Notes: a model not told the origin generated them from the letters alone. Numbered from the stretch's first letter, positions 45,184 through 53,300 are shown. The stretch: 64,000 bases of DNA from Flavobacterium panici (GCF_903819335.1 NZ_CAIJDE010000058.1:62001-126000), one strand, 5' to 3'. Numbers and translations are program-made.

Positions 45184-45944
45184 TAATTTCATTAGGTATT
45201 GTTTTTTTTACTTTACTGGCCGTTGTACTTGTACTTTTCTTTTATTTTTTAAAGAAGAAGAACAGCTATCTGGTCGAAAAAATGGAATCTGAGATGTATT
45301 TCCAATCGGAATTGGTAAAAACCCGCATCGAAATTAAAGATCAGACACTTTCTGAAATCAGTAAAGAACTTCATGATAATATTGGCCAGATTATATCCGT
45401 TGGAATCATGCAGCTTAATATGTCTATAAGCAGTAAAAGTATTCAGGTAGAAGAATTAAAAGATCTTAAAAATGTACTTGCAAAAGCACTTGACGAACTC
45501 AGGATTTTATCGCGCATTATTAGTAAAGATAATTTACTGCAAAGCAACTTTATTGAAGCTATAAAACAGGATTTAATACGTATAAAAAAACTTAGAAAAA
45601 TTCAGTACCGCTATAATTTAACTGGAGAAATTCCCAATATAAGTGAAGAACACGATTTATTCATTTACAGGATTTTTCAGGAAGCTTTACACAATAGTTT
45701 AAAACATTCCCACAGCGATTTATATGAGGTAAATATTGTAACAACTGAAGACCTTTTTCAATTAAAATTAAAGGATTTCGGAATTGGCTATGATCCTCTT
45801 AAAGCAAATTCCGGACAAGGATTAACTAACATGAAACTTCGGGCTAAACTTATTGGAGCTCAATTAATCATGGAATCAGATTCATCAGGAACAACCGTAA
45901 CTTTAGAATACCCTTTAACCACAACCAATGAAACCGAATACTAA
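45156..45944 (+). CDS. Sensor histidine kinase, NarL-partner type (HisKA_3)
   Basis: 262 residues from ATG 45156; an in-frame upstream ATG at 45135 is possible. One membrane helix (residues 8-32, LLVISLGIVFFTLLAVVLV) is followed by the phospho-acceptor motif ISKELHDNIGQIISVGIMQL and an ATPase domain with IYRIFQEALHNSLKHSHSD (N box) and FGIGYDPLKANSGQGLTNM (G boxes). There is almost no extracytoplasmic part, so sensing may rest with the overlapping membrane protein. It overlaps the regulator gene by 17 bp. Confidence 0.9.
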   Translation: MERKEIQLLVISLGIVFFTLLAVVLVLFFYFLKKKNSYLVEKMESEMYFQSELVKTRIEIKDQTLSEISKELHDNIGQIISVGIMQLNMSISSKSIQVEELKDLKNVLAKALDELRILSRIISKDNLLQSNFIEAIKQDLIRIKKLRKIQYRYNLTGEIPNISEEHDLFIYRIFQEALHNSLKHSHSDLYEVNIVTTEDLFQLKLKDFGIGYDPLKANSGQGLTNMKLRAKLIGAQLIMESDSSGTTVTLEYPLTTTNETEY

Positions 45945-46578
45945 AAGTAAAATTATTATTGTCGACGATCATCAGCTTTTTTCCCAATCATTAGAACTTT
46001 TAATTAAAAGTTTTGGAGATTACGATGTTATCGAGCGATTTGAAAACGGAAAGTTGTTTATTTCCTACCTTCAGGAAAATCCAGATACTAATATCGATTT
46101 GGTATTATTAGATGTTAATATGCCCGTTTTAGACGGTTTAAGCACCATGAAATGGGTTAAGGAAAACAGACCTGATTTAAAAGTAATTGCACTTTCTGTA
46201 AACGACGATGAAGAAATCATTATAAAAATGATTACAAACGGTGCAAAAGGTTATTTATTGAAAGATACATCACCCGAAATTTTTAAGGAAGCTATTGAAT
46301 GCGTTATCGAAAAAGGTTATTATTTTACCGAATCAGTTTCAGCAATGCTCGTTAACAAAGTCAACAGCGATAATAAAAAAATCAGTTTAAAGGAAAAAGA
46401 ACTGGTTTTTATAAAACATGCCTGCACGGAGATGACTTATAAAGAAATCGCCTCAGAAATGTGTTTAAGCCCTAAAACCATTGACGGTTACAGGGAATCT
46501 TTATTTGATAAGTTAGAGATAAAAACGAGAATAGGTTTAGTTTTGTACGCTGTTAAACATAAAATTGTTTTTATTTAA
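45928..46578 (+). CDS. NarL/FixJ-type response regulator
   Basis: 216 residues. Receiver domain: IIIVDDHQLFSQSLELLI, phospho-acceptor Asp in LVLLDVNMPVLDGL, conserved Lys in GYLLKDTSPEIF. The C-terminal LuxR-type HTH contains MTYKEIASEMCLSPKTIDGY. It is phosphorylated by the upstream kinase and binds DNA; targets are unknown but the operon itself is a candidate. Confidence 0.93.
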   Translation: MKPNTKSKIIIVDDHQLFSQSLELLIKSFGDYDVIERFENGKLFISYLQENPDTNIDLVLLDVNMPVLDGLSTMKWVKENRPDLKVIALSVNDDEEIIIKMITNGAKGYLLKDTSPEIFKEAIECVIEKGYYFTESVSAMLVNKVNSDNKKISLKEKELVFIKHACTEMTYKEIASEMCLSPKTIDGYRESLFDKLEIKTRIGLVLYAVKHKIVFI

Positions 46579-46598
46579 ACTTTTTGGGCGTAGTTATT

Positions 46599-46739
46599 TT
46601 AACACATAGAAACATAGATTTAGCACTCAGAAAAAAGGCATTTCACTCATTTTAAACACACAGAGACAGCTATGTTTTAGAAACATGTTTCTTTTTATAT
46701 TCTTTTAATGCATTTAAAGCCTATGTTTCTATGTGTTAA
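46599..46739. repeat. Long inverted repeat, 19-nt perfect arms
   Basis: TTAACACATAGAAACATAG (46599-46617) is exactly complementary to 46721-46739, separated by 103 bp. The enclosed DNA has no coding frame. It lies between the convergent regulator and apt genes. Confidence 0.7.
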
Positions 46740-46779
46740 ATGATTTTTTATTAATTATATAACCAACGAGTTTGTTTAA

Positions 46780-47292
46780 TTAATAAGAAAGCGCGGCAAA
46801 AACTGGAAACTCTTTGATTTTTTCTCTTCCGTTAAGGAAAGTCAGTTCCATTAAAAAATTACATTGTACAATTTCACCACCTAACTTTTCAACCAGTTCA
46901 CAGACCGCTTTTGCAGTTCCGCCAGTTGCCAGAACATCATCATGAATTAATATGCGGTCTCCTTTTCGAATAGCGTCGGTATGCATTTCAAGGCTGTCCG
47001 TTCCATATTCTAATGCGTATGAAGCTGAAATCGTTTCATAAGGCAGTTTTTTAGGTTTCCTTACCGGAATAAATCCTGCATTTAGTTCTTGCGCCAATAA
47101 CATTCCGAAGAAAAAACCACGACTTTCTGCCCCTACTACTTTATCAATTTTCTGTCCTTTTAAAGAATTTACCAAAATAGATAAGCATTCTTGCCTTGCT
47201 TCAACGTCATTTAAGAGCGGAGTGATATCTTTAAATAAAATTCCTTCTTTAGGAAAGTCCTGAATATCACGTATATAATTTTCAATCTTCAT
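46780..47292 (-). CDS. apt: Adenine phosphoribosyltransferase
   Basis: 170 residues, standard length. FPKEGILFKDITPLLND at the N-terminus, GAESRGFFFG in the adenine-binding region and the PRPP motif ILIHDDVLATGGTAKAVCEL are all intact. It converts adenine plus PRPP to AMP in purine salvage. It is convergent with the regulator operon and divergent from the tRNA. Confidence 0.95.
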   Translation of the reverse strand: MKIENYIRDIQDFPKEGILFKDITPLLNDVEARQECLSILVNSLKGQKIDKVVGAESRGFFFGMLLAQELNAGFIPVRKPKKLPYETISASYALEYGTDSLEMHTDAIRKGDRILIHDDVLATGGTAKAVCELVEKLGGEIVQCNFLMELTFLNGREKIKEFPVFAALSY

Positions 47293-47320
47293 TTTTTTTT
47301 ATTTTTCTGTATTTTTTTGC

Positions 47321-47350
47321 TTGTTTATCTCACATTTATCTCTATATTTG
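47321..47350 (+). promoter_or_regulatory. Promoter of tRNA-Arg
   Basis: TTG at 47321-47323 and TATATTTG at 47343-47350, spacer 19 bp, 54 bp before the mature tRNA 5' end. Confidence 0.6.
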
Positions 47351-47404
47351 CACCCGCAAACAGCGTTCAACAAAGCTACGAAAATTAGCTGAACCAAGCA
47401 AAAA

Positions 47405-47478
47405 GGCCTCGTGGCGCAACTGAATAGCGCATCTGATTACGGCTCAGAAGGTTACTGGTTTGAATCCAGTCGAGGTCA
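47405..47478 (+). tRNA. tRNA-Arg (anticodon ACG)
   Basis: Cloverleaf drawn by hand: acceptor GGCCTCG pairs with CGAGGTC (one G-T), D stem GCGC/GCGC, anticodon stem TCTGA/TCAGA around loop TTACGGC with anticodon ACG, T stem ACTGG/CCAGT around TTTGAAT, discriminator A. CCA is not encoded. Adenosine 34 would be deaminated to inosine to read CGN codons. It marks one edge of the accessory region; the recombinase's C-terminal frame reads into its antisense strand. Confidence 0.95.
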
Positions 47479-47683
47479 CTCTATGGGACAAAAGATAAAA
47501 ATCATCTTTTGTCCCATTTTTTTTTGTCTTTAACTCCTTGTTAATCATATAAATACCCTCTACAATTTTGTTCACTCTAGCGGTTTGTATTTTATTTTCA
47601 CGAATCGTAAAATTTTCAGGATAAACCAAACCTATTAAGCTTCGAGCTTCCGAAAGATCCATATCCGCATAAGCCACATTCAT
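47444..47683 (-). pseudogene. C-terminal piece of the serine recombinase, displaced by a frameshift
   Basis: 79 codons in the frame next to the recombinase, starting at the ATGA overlap with its stop. SLIGLVYPENFTIRENKIQT followed by ARVNKIVEGIYMINKELK is the typical end of Bacteroidota large serine recombinases (recalled). The last residues, HRVTSTGFKPVTF, are antisense translation of the tRNA-Arg T arm and are preceded by residues from the tRNA terminator. One extra A at the AAATGA junction would fuse it to the upstream frame into a 516-residue protein. It may still be made by coupled re-initiation. Confidence 0.65.
47483..47525 (+). terminator. Terminator of tRNA-Arg
   Basis: ATGGGACAAAAGAT (47483-47496) pairs exactly with ATCTTTTGTCCCAT (47504-47517), followed by a run of T. 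It lies inside the C-terminal recombinase frame on the other strand. Confidence 0.85.
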
Positions 47684-48993
47684 TTAATTAAGTTCTCAAT
47701 TCCTTTATTTAAAAGGGATTCGATGCTGTGTCTATCTTTTGCTATGGAGGATAATTCCCTTTCAAGGTTTGTAATTCGTGCACTATAGTCATCCTTCATT
47801 AATTTATAATCATCCGAATCTATTTTTGATGTTAAAAGAAGATCCCTTGCATTACTTAATCGAAGTTCATAATCTTTAATCTGTTCTAAAAGTCGTCGTT
47901 TCTGTTCACCAGCATTATTAGCCAATTCTCGGTGAGTTTCAAATATTACAGATGTGTATATTTTTTTGACCTCTGGTATTGGCTGGTATTTTTTTAGATC
48001 ATCAATAAATAATTTATTGGCTATTTCAGAATTGATTCTAAATTTACACTGGGCTTCGCAATGATAATAATAGTAGTGTTTATGTCTACCTTTACACTTG
48101 CTTCCCTGAAGCTTTTTTTGACACTTTGGACAATTAAAAAATCCTCTGAGCGGAAATTCTACAACTGTTTTAATTTTAGGTCTGTAAATACGGGATTTTC
48201 CATCTAAAATATCCTGAACATTATAGAAAAGACCTTCCGAGATTAAAGGCTCATGCTGTCCTGTAACTAACATGCTTTCTTCATCTTTATATTGGGGGAC
48301 AAAAATTTTACCACAGTAAATTGGATTTCGAATTAAACCCCACATATTGCTTTTGGTTCTTGTAAAACCTCTTCTGCATGCAAGATGGTAAACCTGTTCG
48401 GTGTTAAACACTCCTCTTGCAATTTCTTCGAATATCCATCTCATTACTGATGCAGCCGGCTCTACAAGAGCAATATATTTAGTTCCGTCCTCTTTTGATT
48501 TATTTGCATAACCAAAGGGAGCAGTTCCCATATATCTTCCTTCTTTTTTAGCTCTTCGCATTCCATGAAAAGTATTCAAAGCCCGTCTGTCGTTCTCTAC
48601 TTCTGGGGCAGCGAGATAAAAAGCAAGCATCATCTTATTTTCCGGAATAGATAAATCAAGAGGCTGTTCGATAGCTTGTGGCTCCACTCCAAGTTTTCGT
48701 AGAACACTTATCATTTGGTATGCGTCACCAGCATTTCTACTAAACCTGTCCCATTTTGTAAATAAGACAAAGTCGCATTTGTTTTTTTCTCTTTTAAGAT
48801 TAAGAAGTAATTTATTCCATTGTGGTCTATTAAAGGTTTTGGCTGAATGATCTTCATAAATAACATTACGAACTTCAATAAAATTTATAGAACAATACTT
48901 ACGTAGGACCTCTTCCTGATTTCTTTGTGAATATCCCTTCTCAGCCTGCTCGTCTGTGCTTACACGAATGTATAAATCTGCAATAATACTCAT
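47680..48993 (-). CDS. Large serine recombinase (site-specific integrase), probably frameshifted near its end
   Basis: 437 residues. Catalytic domain: LYIRVSTDEQAEKGYS with the nucleophile Ser, and FVLFTKWDRFSRNAGDAYQM. The recombinase domain (TAPFGYANKS; RNPIYCGKIFVP) and a zinc ribbon (FNCPKCQKKL ... CEAQC) follow, then a coiled coil of about 70 residues. The expected final segment lies in the next frame (47444-47683), so the protein is likely truncated by a one-base loss. Such enzymes integrate and excise mobile elements. The start overlaps the stop of a 56-residue ORF by 4 bp. Confidence 0.9.
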   Translation of the reverse strand: MSIIADLYIRVSTDEQAEKGYSQRNQEEVLRKYCSINFIEVRNVIYEDHSAKTFNRPQWNKLLLNLKREKNKCDFVLFTKWDRFSRNAGDAYQMISVLRKLGVEPQAIEQPLDLSIPENKMMLAFYLAAPEVENDRRALNTFHGMRRAKKEGRYMGTAPFGYANKSKEDGTKYIALVEPAASVMRWIFEEIARGVFNTEQVYHLACRRGFTRTKSNMWGLIRNPIYCGKIFVPQYKDEESMLVTGQHEPLISEGLFYNVQDILDGKSRIYRPKIKTVVEFPLRGFFNCPKCQKKLQGSKCKGRHKHYYYYHCEAQCKFRINSEIANKLFIDDLKKYQPIPEVKKIYTSVIFETHRELANNAGEQKRRLLEQIKDYELRLSNARDLLLTSKIDSDDYKLMKDDYSARITNLERELSSIAKDRHSIESLLNKGIENLIK

Positions 48994-49160
48994 GATTCTA
49001 AAAATTTTGAAACGACCGCATGGGCCAATTTTCGTAAAAATAGCAAAATTTCAGTTGCTTCTTCAATTGTAACATTCATACCCTCAGAGTTTAACATTTG
49101 CATAGCTTTCTCTGGAGTTATTTTTCCTCTCATTTTTTCTTCTTCATTTTCCATCATCAT
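48990..49160 (-). CDS. Small ORF coupled to the recombinase
   Basis: 56 residues beginning MMMENEEEKMRGKITPEKAM, then VTIEEATEILLFLRKLAHAV, predicted all-helical. Its TGA overlaps the recombinase ATG (ATGA), implying translational coupling. Similar short helical ORFs stand before recombinases in other Bacteroidota elements (recalled). It might assist recombination directionality or regulation, but this is a guess. Confidence 0.55.
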   Translation of the reverse strand: MMMENEEEKMRGKITPEKAMQMLNSEGMNVTIEEATEILLFLRKLAHAVVSKFLES

Positions 49161-49170
49161 TTAATTAAAT

Positions 49171-49193
49171 AATAAAAGCCCTTTACGGGCTTT
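49171..49193 (-). terminator. Terminator after the winged-helix gene
   Basis: AAAGCCC (49175-49181) pairs with GGGCTTT (49187-49193) around TTTAC; on the minus strand the stem is followed by a T-rich tract. It separates the winged-helix gene (49207) from the recombinase unit. Confidence 0.6.
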
Positions 49194-49206
49194 CATGGTT
49201 ATTTAT

Positions 49207-49497
49207 CTATGTGCAATCGTAAAAGTAAATCTTGCTTCCTTGTGTTTTCTTAAACGAAGGCTCGTATTTAAGATATCCATAATCACTCAGTTCCTGGATG
49301 CATCTGTGGTAAGTATGCGGAGAGGAAATCTTTGCTATTGGTGTTATATCATGTCTATAGACCTGTATTGGGTTTACAAACTGATTCTGCGTCCTGTACT
49401 GAAGCAGAGACATGTAAATAGCAATATGTGTCGAGCTTATTCGAAAATCATTTTCAATTGCTTTAAAAAAGTCCGATAGCGGTTTTAAATTTTCCAT
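49207..49497 (-). CDS. Winged-helix-like protein of mobile elements
   Basis: 96 residues. HIAIYMSLLQYRTQNQF, then ITPIAKISSPHTYHRCIQEL and YGYLKYEPSFKK, form the helix-turn-helix plus wing pattern seen in replication/transcription regulators of Bacteroidota mobile elements. The aromatic-rich C-terminus (KIYFYDC) ends the wing. It lies 10 bp after the truncated mobilisation-type gene on the same strand. A role in regulating the element is plausible; no repeats that would mark an origin were seen nearby. Confidence 0.6.
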   Translation of the reverse strand: MENLKPLSDFFKAIENDFRISSTHIAIYMSLLQYRTQNQFVNPIQVYRHDITPIAKISSPHTYHRCIQELSDYGYLKYEPSFKKTQGSKIYFYDCT

Positions 49498-49507
49498 TTT
49501 GAATAAT

Positions 49508-49888
49508 TTATAAACTTTTACTTTTAGCTGTTCTATATTGTCTTTGAGAAGACTGTATCGCTACATACTTTGCTTGCTTATTTGAAGTTTTGGAATTTTG
49601 ATTTAAAAGATCCGAAAGCAATACTTTTTTTAAATCTTCATTGTGGATCAAAAGCCCTCTATTTTGAGGATTAGCTTCTACATAAAAATTTTGGGAACTG
49701 CCATTTCTTTCTAATTTAACCAGCTCTCTGCCTCCATTTTTTAAAGATCTCAAGATTTCCCCAACCTGTAATTGATCCAAAGAATTTATAGGCAATTCTT
49801 CCAAAGCCTTCTTTAAATCATAGCCGTACTCTTGAGGAAATTCTTTTACTCTATAACTGCCAGATGCATCTTTATCATTTAAATCCAA
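49508..49888 (-). pseudogene. Truncated DUF3945-like protein (C-terminal part)
   Basis: 126 codons with only a TTG at the 5' end, which falls inside the 3' end of the DUF262 gene. LKKALEELPINSLDQLQVGE, then RELVKLERNGSSQNFYVEAN and RGLLIHNEDLKKV, resemble the repeated domain of DUF3945-type proteins on Bacteroidota conjugative elements. The family members are much longer, so the N-terminal part appears lost at a junction near 49.88 kb. Assignment is by recalled pattern. Confidence 0.5.
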
Positions 49889-51491
49889 TTGCTTCCTTGT
49901 TTAGACATGAATTATCTGGAACAGTTAATAAAGCGAGATTTTTAATTGAGTGAATAGTTGAAGAATCTGAATACTCACTAAATAACTCTGTTTGGATCGC
50001 ATCAAACTGTTCTTGATTAATTTTTGTAAGCTGTAAAATAGCTTCAATTTTTGATAGAAACTGTAATTTTTCGTGGCTTAAAAAATATCTTTTTTGTTCC
50101 ATTAAAAGTTGCCTCTTTTGTTTTTCACTTTTCAGTTCTTCAGACTGTTGTGCATGAATATGCTCTAAACTCCATTGTCCTTCTGAGAATAGATAAAATG
50201 CAAAACGATTATACCCGCTATTCATTGTTGAAATAACATTAAAAAGCAATAGTAACTCCTTAGCTTTTTTAGGGTTGTAATCATATCCTATCTGTTCTAA
50301 ATCAATTTCGTTGAAATGGTTTTTAATGAGGATTTCCAGTTCCTTTTCTAATTCTAATTTTGTATGGCTCTCGGTCAAATTTTTAACTGATTCGATATTC
50401 TTATCTATGTGAAGAAGAAAACCAATTAAATGAAAGTATATATTGTCATCATACCATTCTACAAAAGTTCTATAATATGTTTTTACTTCGTCCCAAAGGA
50501 AATCTTTAGCGCTATTGTATCTATCATCATATATTGCGATATTTTTTGCAATTAACTCATTAAATACATAAAATGACCATAGAGTATCAATCTCTTTATT
50601 CAGTTTTAAATCTGTTTTATCAATATATTTATCGGCAATTAACTCAAAAATAAATTCAATATGATTAGTATAAAATTTATTTGGATTTATAAACCTCCAA
50701 AAATCTTTTTTTCTCAGTGTATTTTCCATATCATCCCATTCATATCCTAATTTTAATTGATACTTTTTCTTCTCCCTATCATTCATAGACTGCTCGGACA
50801 AATAGAATATCGCTTTAATTAATTCTCCATTAGTTAGATCAATTTTTCCTTGATTGTATTTTGCAAAGGCCACATTCGGTGTATCTCCTCTCGGATCAAT
50901 CTCATACCAAATAAATCGGACATTATTTGCGTGGTCAAATAAATCTTCAAAATCGTTTTTTAATAACGTATTACAGAAATCCCCAAGATTTATATCGTCA
51001 TTCTCTAGCCATTTCTTAATTATTAAAAAAGCTTCACTCATTCTGTAAAAATCAATGTTTGCTTTGTCAATAGTAGTAACTGAAGTAATATTCTCTAAAA
51101 ATTCTTTACTGCTAAATTCTTCCTTTTCTCTTGTTTCGTATTCTAATGAAAAAAGAGTCGTTGGAAGTTTTAAAAGACGTAATGCACCTTTAAGTGATGA
51201 CAACAAAATTAGAATTGTCGTTAATCTTTGCTGCCCGTCAATGACCTCCCATTTGTTATCGTCTTTTTTTAAGACAACTATTGGCTGCAAGCAATAAAAT
51301 TCTCCAATTTTATTATCGTTTTTTTTCTTTGTATCTTCTTGGAATTCATAGATATCATTTAACAAATCTATAATCTGTCTTTCTTCCCATCTATATCCTC
51401 TTTGGTAAGAGGGAATTATGAAATGATGATTACCATCTAAAAATTCAGCAATAGATTTTAATCTTGGATTTATTATTGTCTCTGCGGTCAT
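49875..51491 (-). CDS. DUF262/DUF1524 protein (GmrSD-like), probably 3'-truncated
   Basis: 538 residues. The DUF262 nuclease-like core shows IIPSYQRGYRWEERQI and VIDGQQRLTTILILLSSL (DGQQR motif). The DUF1524 part has EHIHAQ (HNH-like His) and IKNLALLTVPDNSCLNKEAI, after which homologues continue for some 50-100 residues; here the frame stops three residues later at the junction with the DUF3945-like remnant. Intact relatives include the GmrSD modification-dependent restriction enzymes that attack modified phage DNA. Loss of the end may inactivate it. No methyltransferase is near. Confidence 0.72.
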   Translation of the reverse strand: MTAETIINPRLKSIAEFLDGNHHFIIPSYQRGYRWEERQIIDLLNDIYEFQEDTKKKNDNKIGEFYCLQPIVVLKKDDNKWEVIDGQQRLTTILILLSSLKGALRLLKLPTTLFSLEYETREKEEFSSKEFLENITSVTTIDKANIDFYRMSEAFLIIKKWLENDDINLGDFCNTLLKNDFEDLFDHANNVRFIWYEIDPRGDTPNVAFAKYNQGKIDLTNGELIKAIFYLSEQSMNDREKKKYQLKLGYEWDDMENTLRKKDFWRFINPNKFYTNHIEFIFELIADKYIDKTDLKLNKEIDTLWSFYVFNELIAKNIAIYDDRYNSAKDFLWDEVKTYYRTFVEWYDDNIYFHLIGFLLHIDKNIESVKNLTESHTKLELEKELEILIKNHFNEIDLEQIGYDYNPKKAKELLLLFNVISTMNSGYNRFAFYLFSEGQWSLEHIHAQQSEELKSEKQKRQLLMEQKRYFLSHEKLQFLSKIEAILQLTKINQEQFDAIQTELFSEYSDSSTIHSIKNLALLTVPDNSCLNKEAIGFK

Positions 51492-51538
51492 ACTTTTATT
51501 CGTTGATCTGTTTTACCAATAAGTCATTACTGTAAAAA

Positions 51539-52150
51539 ACTGTATGGCAGGCATTCGTCGAAAAAGCGAAACTTCGTAAAGGCCAAAAAGTTTTTATTCA
51601 AGCAGGTTCTGGCGGAGTTGGTACAATAGCAATTCAGTTTGCCAAACATCTTGGGGCATTTGTCGCCACGACAGCCAGCGAAAAGAATTTTGACATGCTG
51701 AAAGCCCTTGGAGCTGATATTATAATAGATTACAAAAAGGATAACTTTGAAAATATTCTTAAAGATTATGATGTGGTACTTAACAGCCAGGATGTTAAAA
51801 CACTTGAAAAATCATTGACAATTTTAAAACCGGGAGGCAGTATTATCTCAATTTCTGGACCTCCAACTCCAGAGTTTGCAAAATCAATAGGCGCATCAGC
51901 AATAATACGATTCATTATTTGGCTGACCAGCCTGAAAATCCGTAATAGGGCTAAAAATTTAAATGTTAATTATTCCTTTTTATTCATGAAGGCGAACGGA
52001 AGACAATTAGAACAAATTGCTGATTTACTTGCCTCAGAAATTATTAAACCAATTGTAGATAAAATTTTTCCTTTTGAGCAGACCAATGATGCTTTTGATT
52101 ATATGGAAAGCGGACATGCAAAAGGAAAGGTTGTGGTAAAAGTAAAATAA
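51539..52150 (+). pseudogene. 5'-truncated zinc-free alcohol dehydrogenase / quinone oxidoreductase
   Basis: Homology starts abruptly at TVWQAFVEKAKLRKGQKV, two codons after an in-frame TAA at 51533, then FIQAGSGGVGTIAIQFAKHL (NADPH-binding Rossmann motif) and runs to a natural end (GKVVVKVK). The N-terminal GroES-like domain, about 120 residues, is missing. A downstream ATG at 51695 would give 151 residues without the nucleotide-binding loop, so the gene is judged dead. The break is 48 bp from the DUF262 start, marking an insertion or deletion edge. Confidence 0.8.
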
Positions 52151-52360
52151 TAGTGTTATGGAGTTGCCTCAGTTTTTGACGCAATTATAAATTGGAGTTG
52201 CCTCCATTTTTTGCCATAAAAAGTTAATCCGGTTTTTTAAAAAGATATTATACGTCAAAATTTTGTAGCAGAATCATGGCACATCATAATGAGAAAAGCT
52301 GTACCTCAGCAATATAAAGGGTTTCTAAAAAAGGCTCTAATGGCGGAGCGATTTGTTTTT

Positions 52361-53251
52361 TTAAACTAAATTATGCATTACCATTTTTTTCATGATTAAA
52401 TTTTGAAAAAATACAAGTGACGCTTTGCGATAAATTCCAGAAGGAAATGTAATAGTTGCTTCACGAGTAATATTTTTACTTTCAATTGGGACCGCAACAA
52501 GTTCCGGAAAATGAAACAAGGAAGTATCCATTAATATGGTACACCACTTTTTTGAATTAACCAGATCCAATAAACTGTGAATATCATTGATTTCTATTTT
52601 TGCTTTTAATTGCATATTATTTTTTAGAAGTGTTTCGTCCAGAAAATTCCTGATGCTGTAACTTTGCGAAGGCAGCACTAAAGGTAATTCCGCAATTTTT
52701 TGAAATGTGATTTTTTTAAGCTTACTCCACGGATGTGATGTATGAAGAATCAATGAAAGATTCGCAGAGAAAAGACGCATCACATCAAGCTGATTATCCT
52801 CAGACGAAGGCATAAATGAAAGCATACAGTCAATTTCGTACGAGCGTATTTTTTGCATTAAATCTGATGTAGAACCCAATACAATCTGGATCTGAATATC
52901 GGGAAATTCCTCATTAAATTCCGTCGCTGATTGCAATAGTAAATTTACAAGACCGTAAGTGGATCCAATAATTATTTTTCCTGTCTTAAGGTTATTCAAA
53001 TCCATTAAAACCTGTTTTGCTTCTTCTGCCTGTCGAATCGTTCTTCGCGCATATTCAAGCATTATTTCTCCTGACTCTGTCAGTTTAACTCTCCTCCCTA
53101 TTCTATCAAAAAGAAGAACATTTAGTGACGTTTCTAATTCTTTTATCTGATGTGATAATGTACTTTGAGTAATATATAGATCATCGGCTGCCTGAGTGAA
53201 ATTTAAAAGTTCTGCCGCGCGGACAAAGTATTTTAATTGACGAAGTTCCAT
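52361..53251 (-). CDS. LysR-type transcriptional regulator
   Basis: 296 residues. MELRQLKYFVRAAELLNFTQ followed by AADDLYITQSTLSHQIKELE is the LysR winged HTH; the effector domain begins at TGKIIIGSTYGLVN. It is divergent from the SRPBCC-like/PIG3 pair, and the shared 129-bp region holds an ATC-N9-GAT palindrome, the classic LysR box, so it probably controls those genes and itself. Inducer unknown; neighbours suggest a quinone or electrophile signal. A 210-bp gap below it contains a duplicated GGAGTTGCCTC and no gene. Confidence 0.93.
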   Translation of the reverse strand: MELRQLKYFVRAAELLNFTQAADDLYITQSTLSHQIKELETSLNVLLFDRIGRRVKLTESGEIMLEYARRTIRQAEEAKQVLMDLNNLKTGKIIIGSTYGLVNLLLQSATEFNEEFPDIQIQIVLGSTSDLMQKIRSYEIDCMLSFMPSSEDNQLDVMRLFSANLSLILHTSHPWSKLKKITFQKIAELPLVLPSQSYSIRNFLDETLLKNNMQLKAKIEINDIHSLLDLVNSKKWCTILMDTSLFHFPELVAVPIESKNITREATITFPSGIYRKASLVFFQNLIMKKMVMHNLV

Positions 53252-53285
53252 CTTTTCTAATTTTTTTATAAAAATACTATTATAA

Positions 53286-53300
53286 ATCGAAAATTTCGAT
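53286..53300. promoter_or_regulatory. Candidate LysR-regulator binding site
   Basis: ATCGAAAATTTCGAT is a perfect palindrome around 53293 and fits ATC-N9-GAT (T-N11-A core). It is 35 bp upstream of the LysR start and 81 bp upstream of the divergent gene. Confidence 0.55.

Noticed and set aside
51480..51545. Second copy of the tRNA-Arg 3' end as an attachment site at the right edge of the accessory segment
   Set aside because: I searched by eye for GGTTTGAATCC / CGAGGTCA around 51.5 kb and 55 kb and found none.
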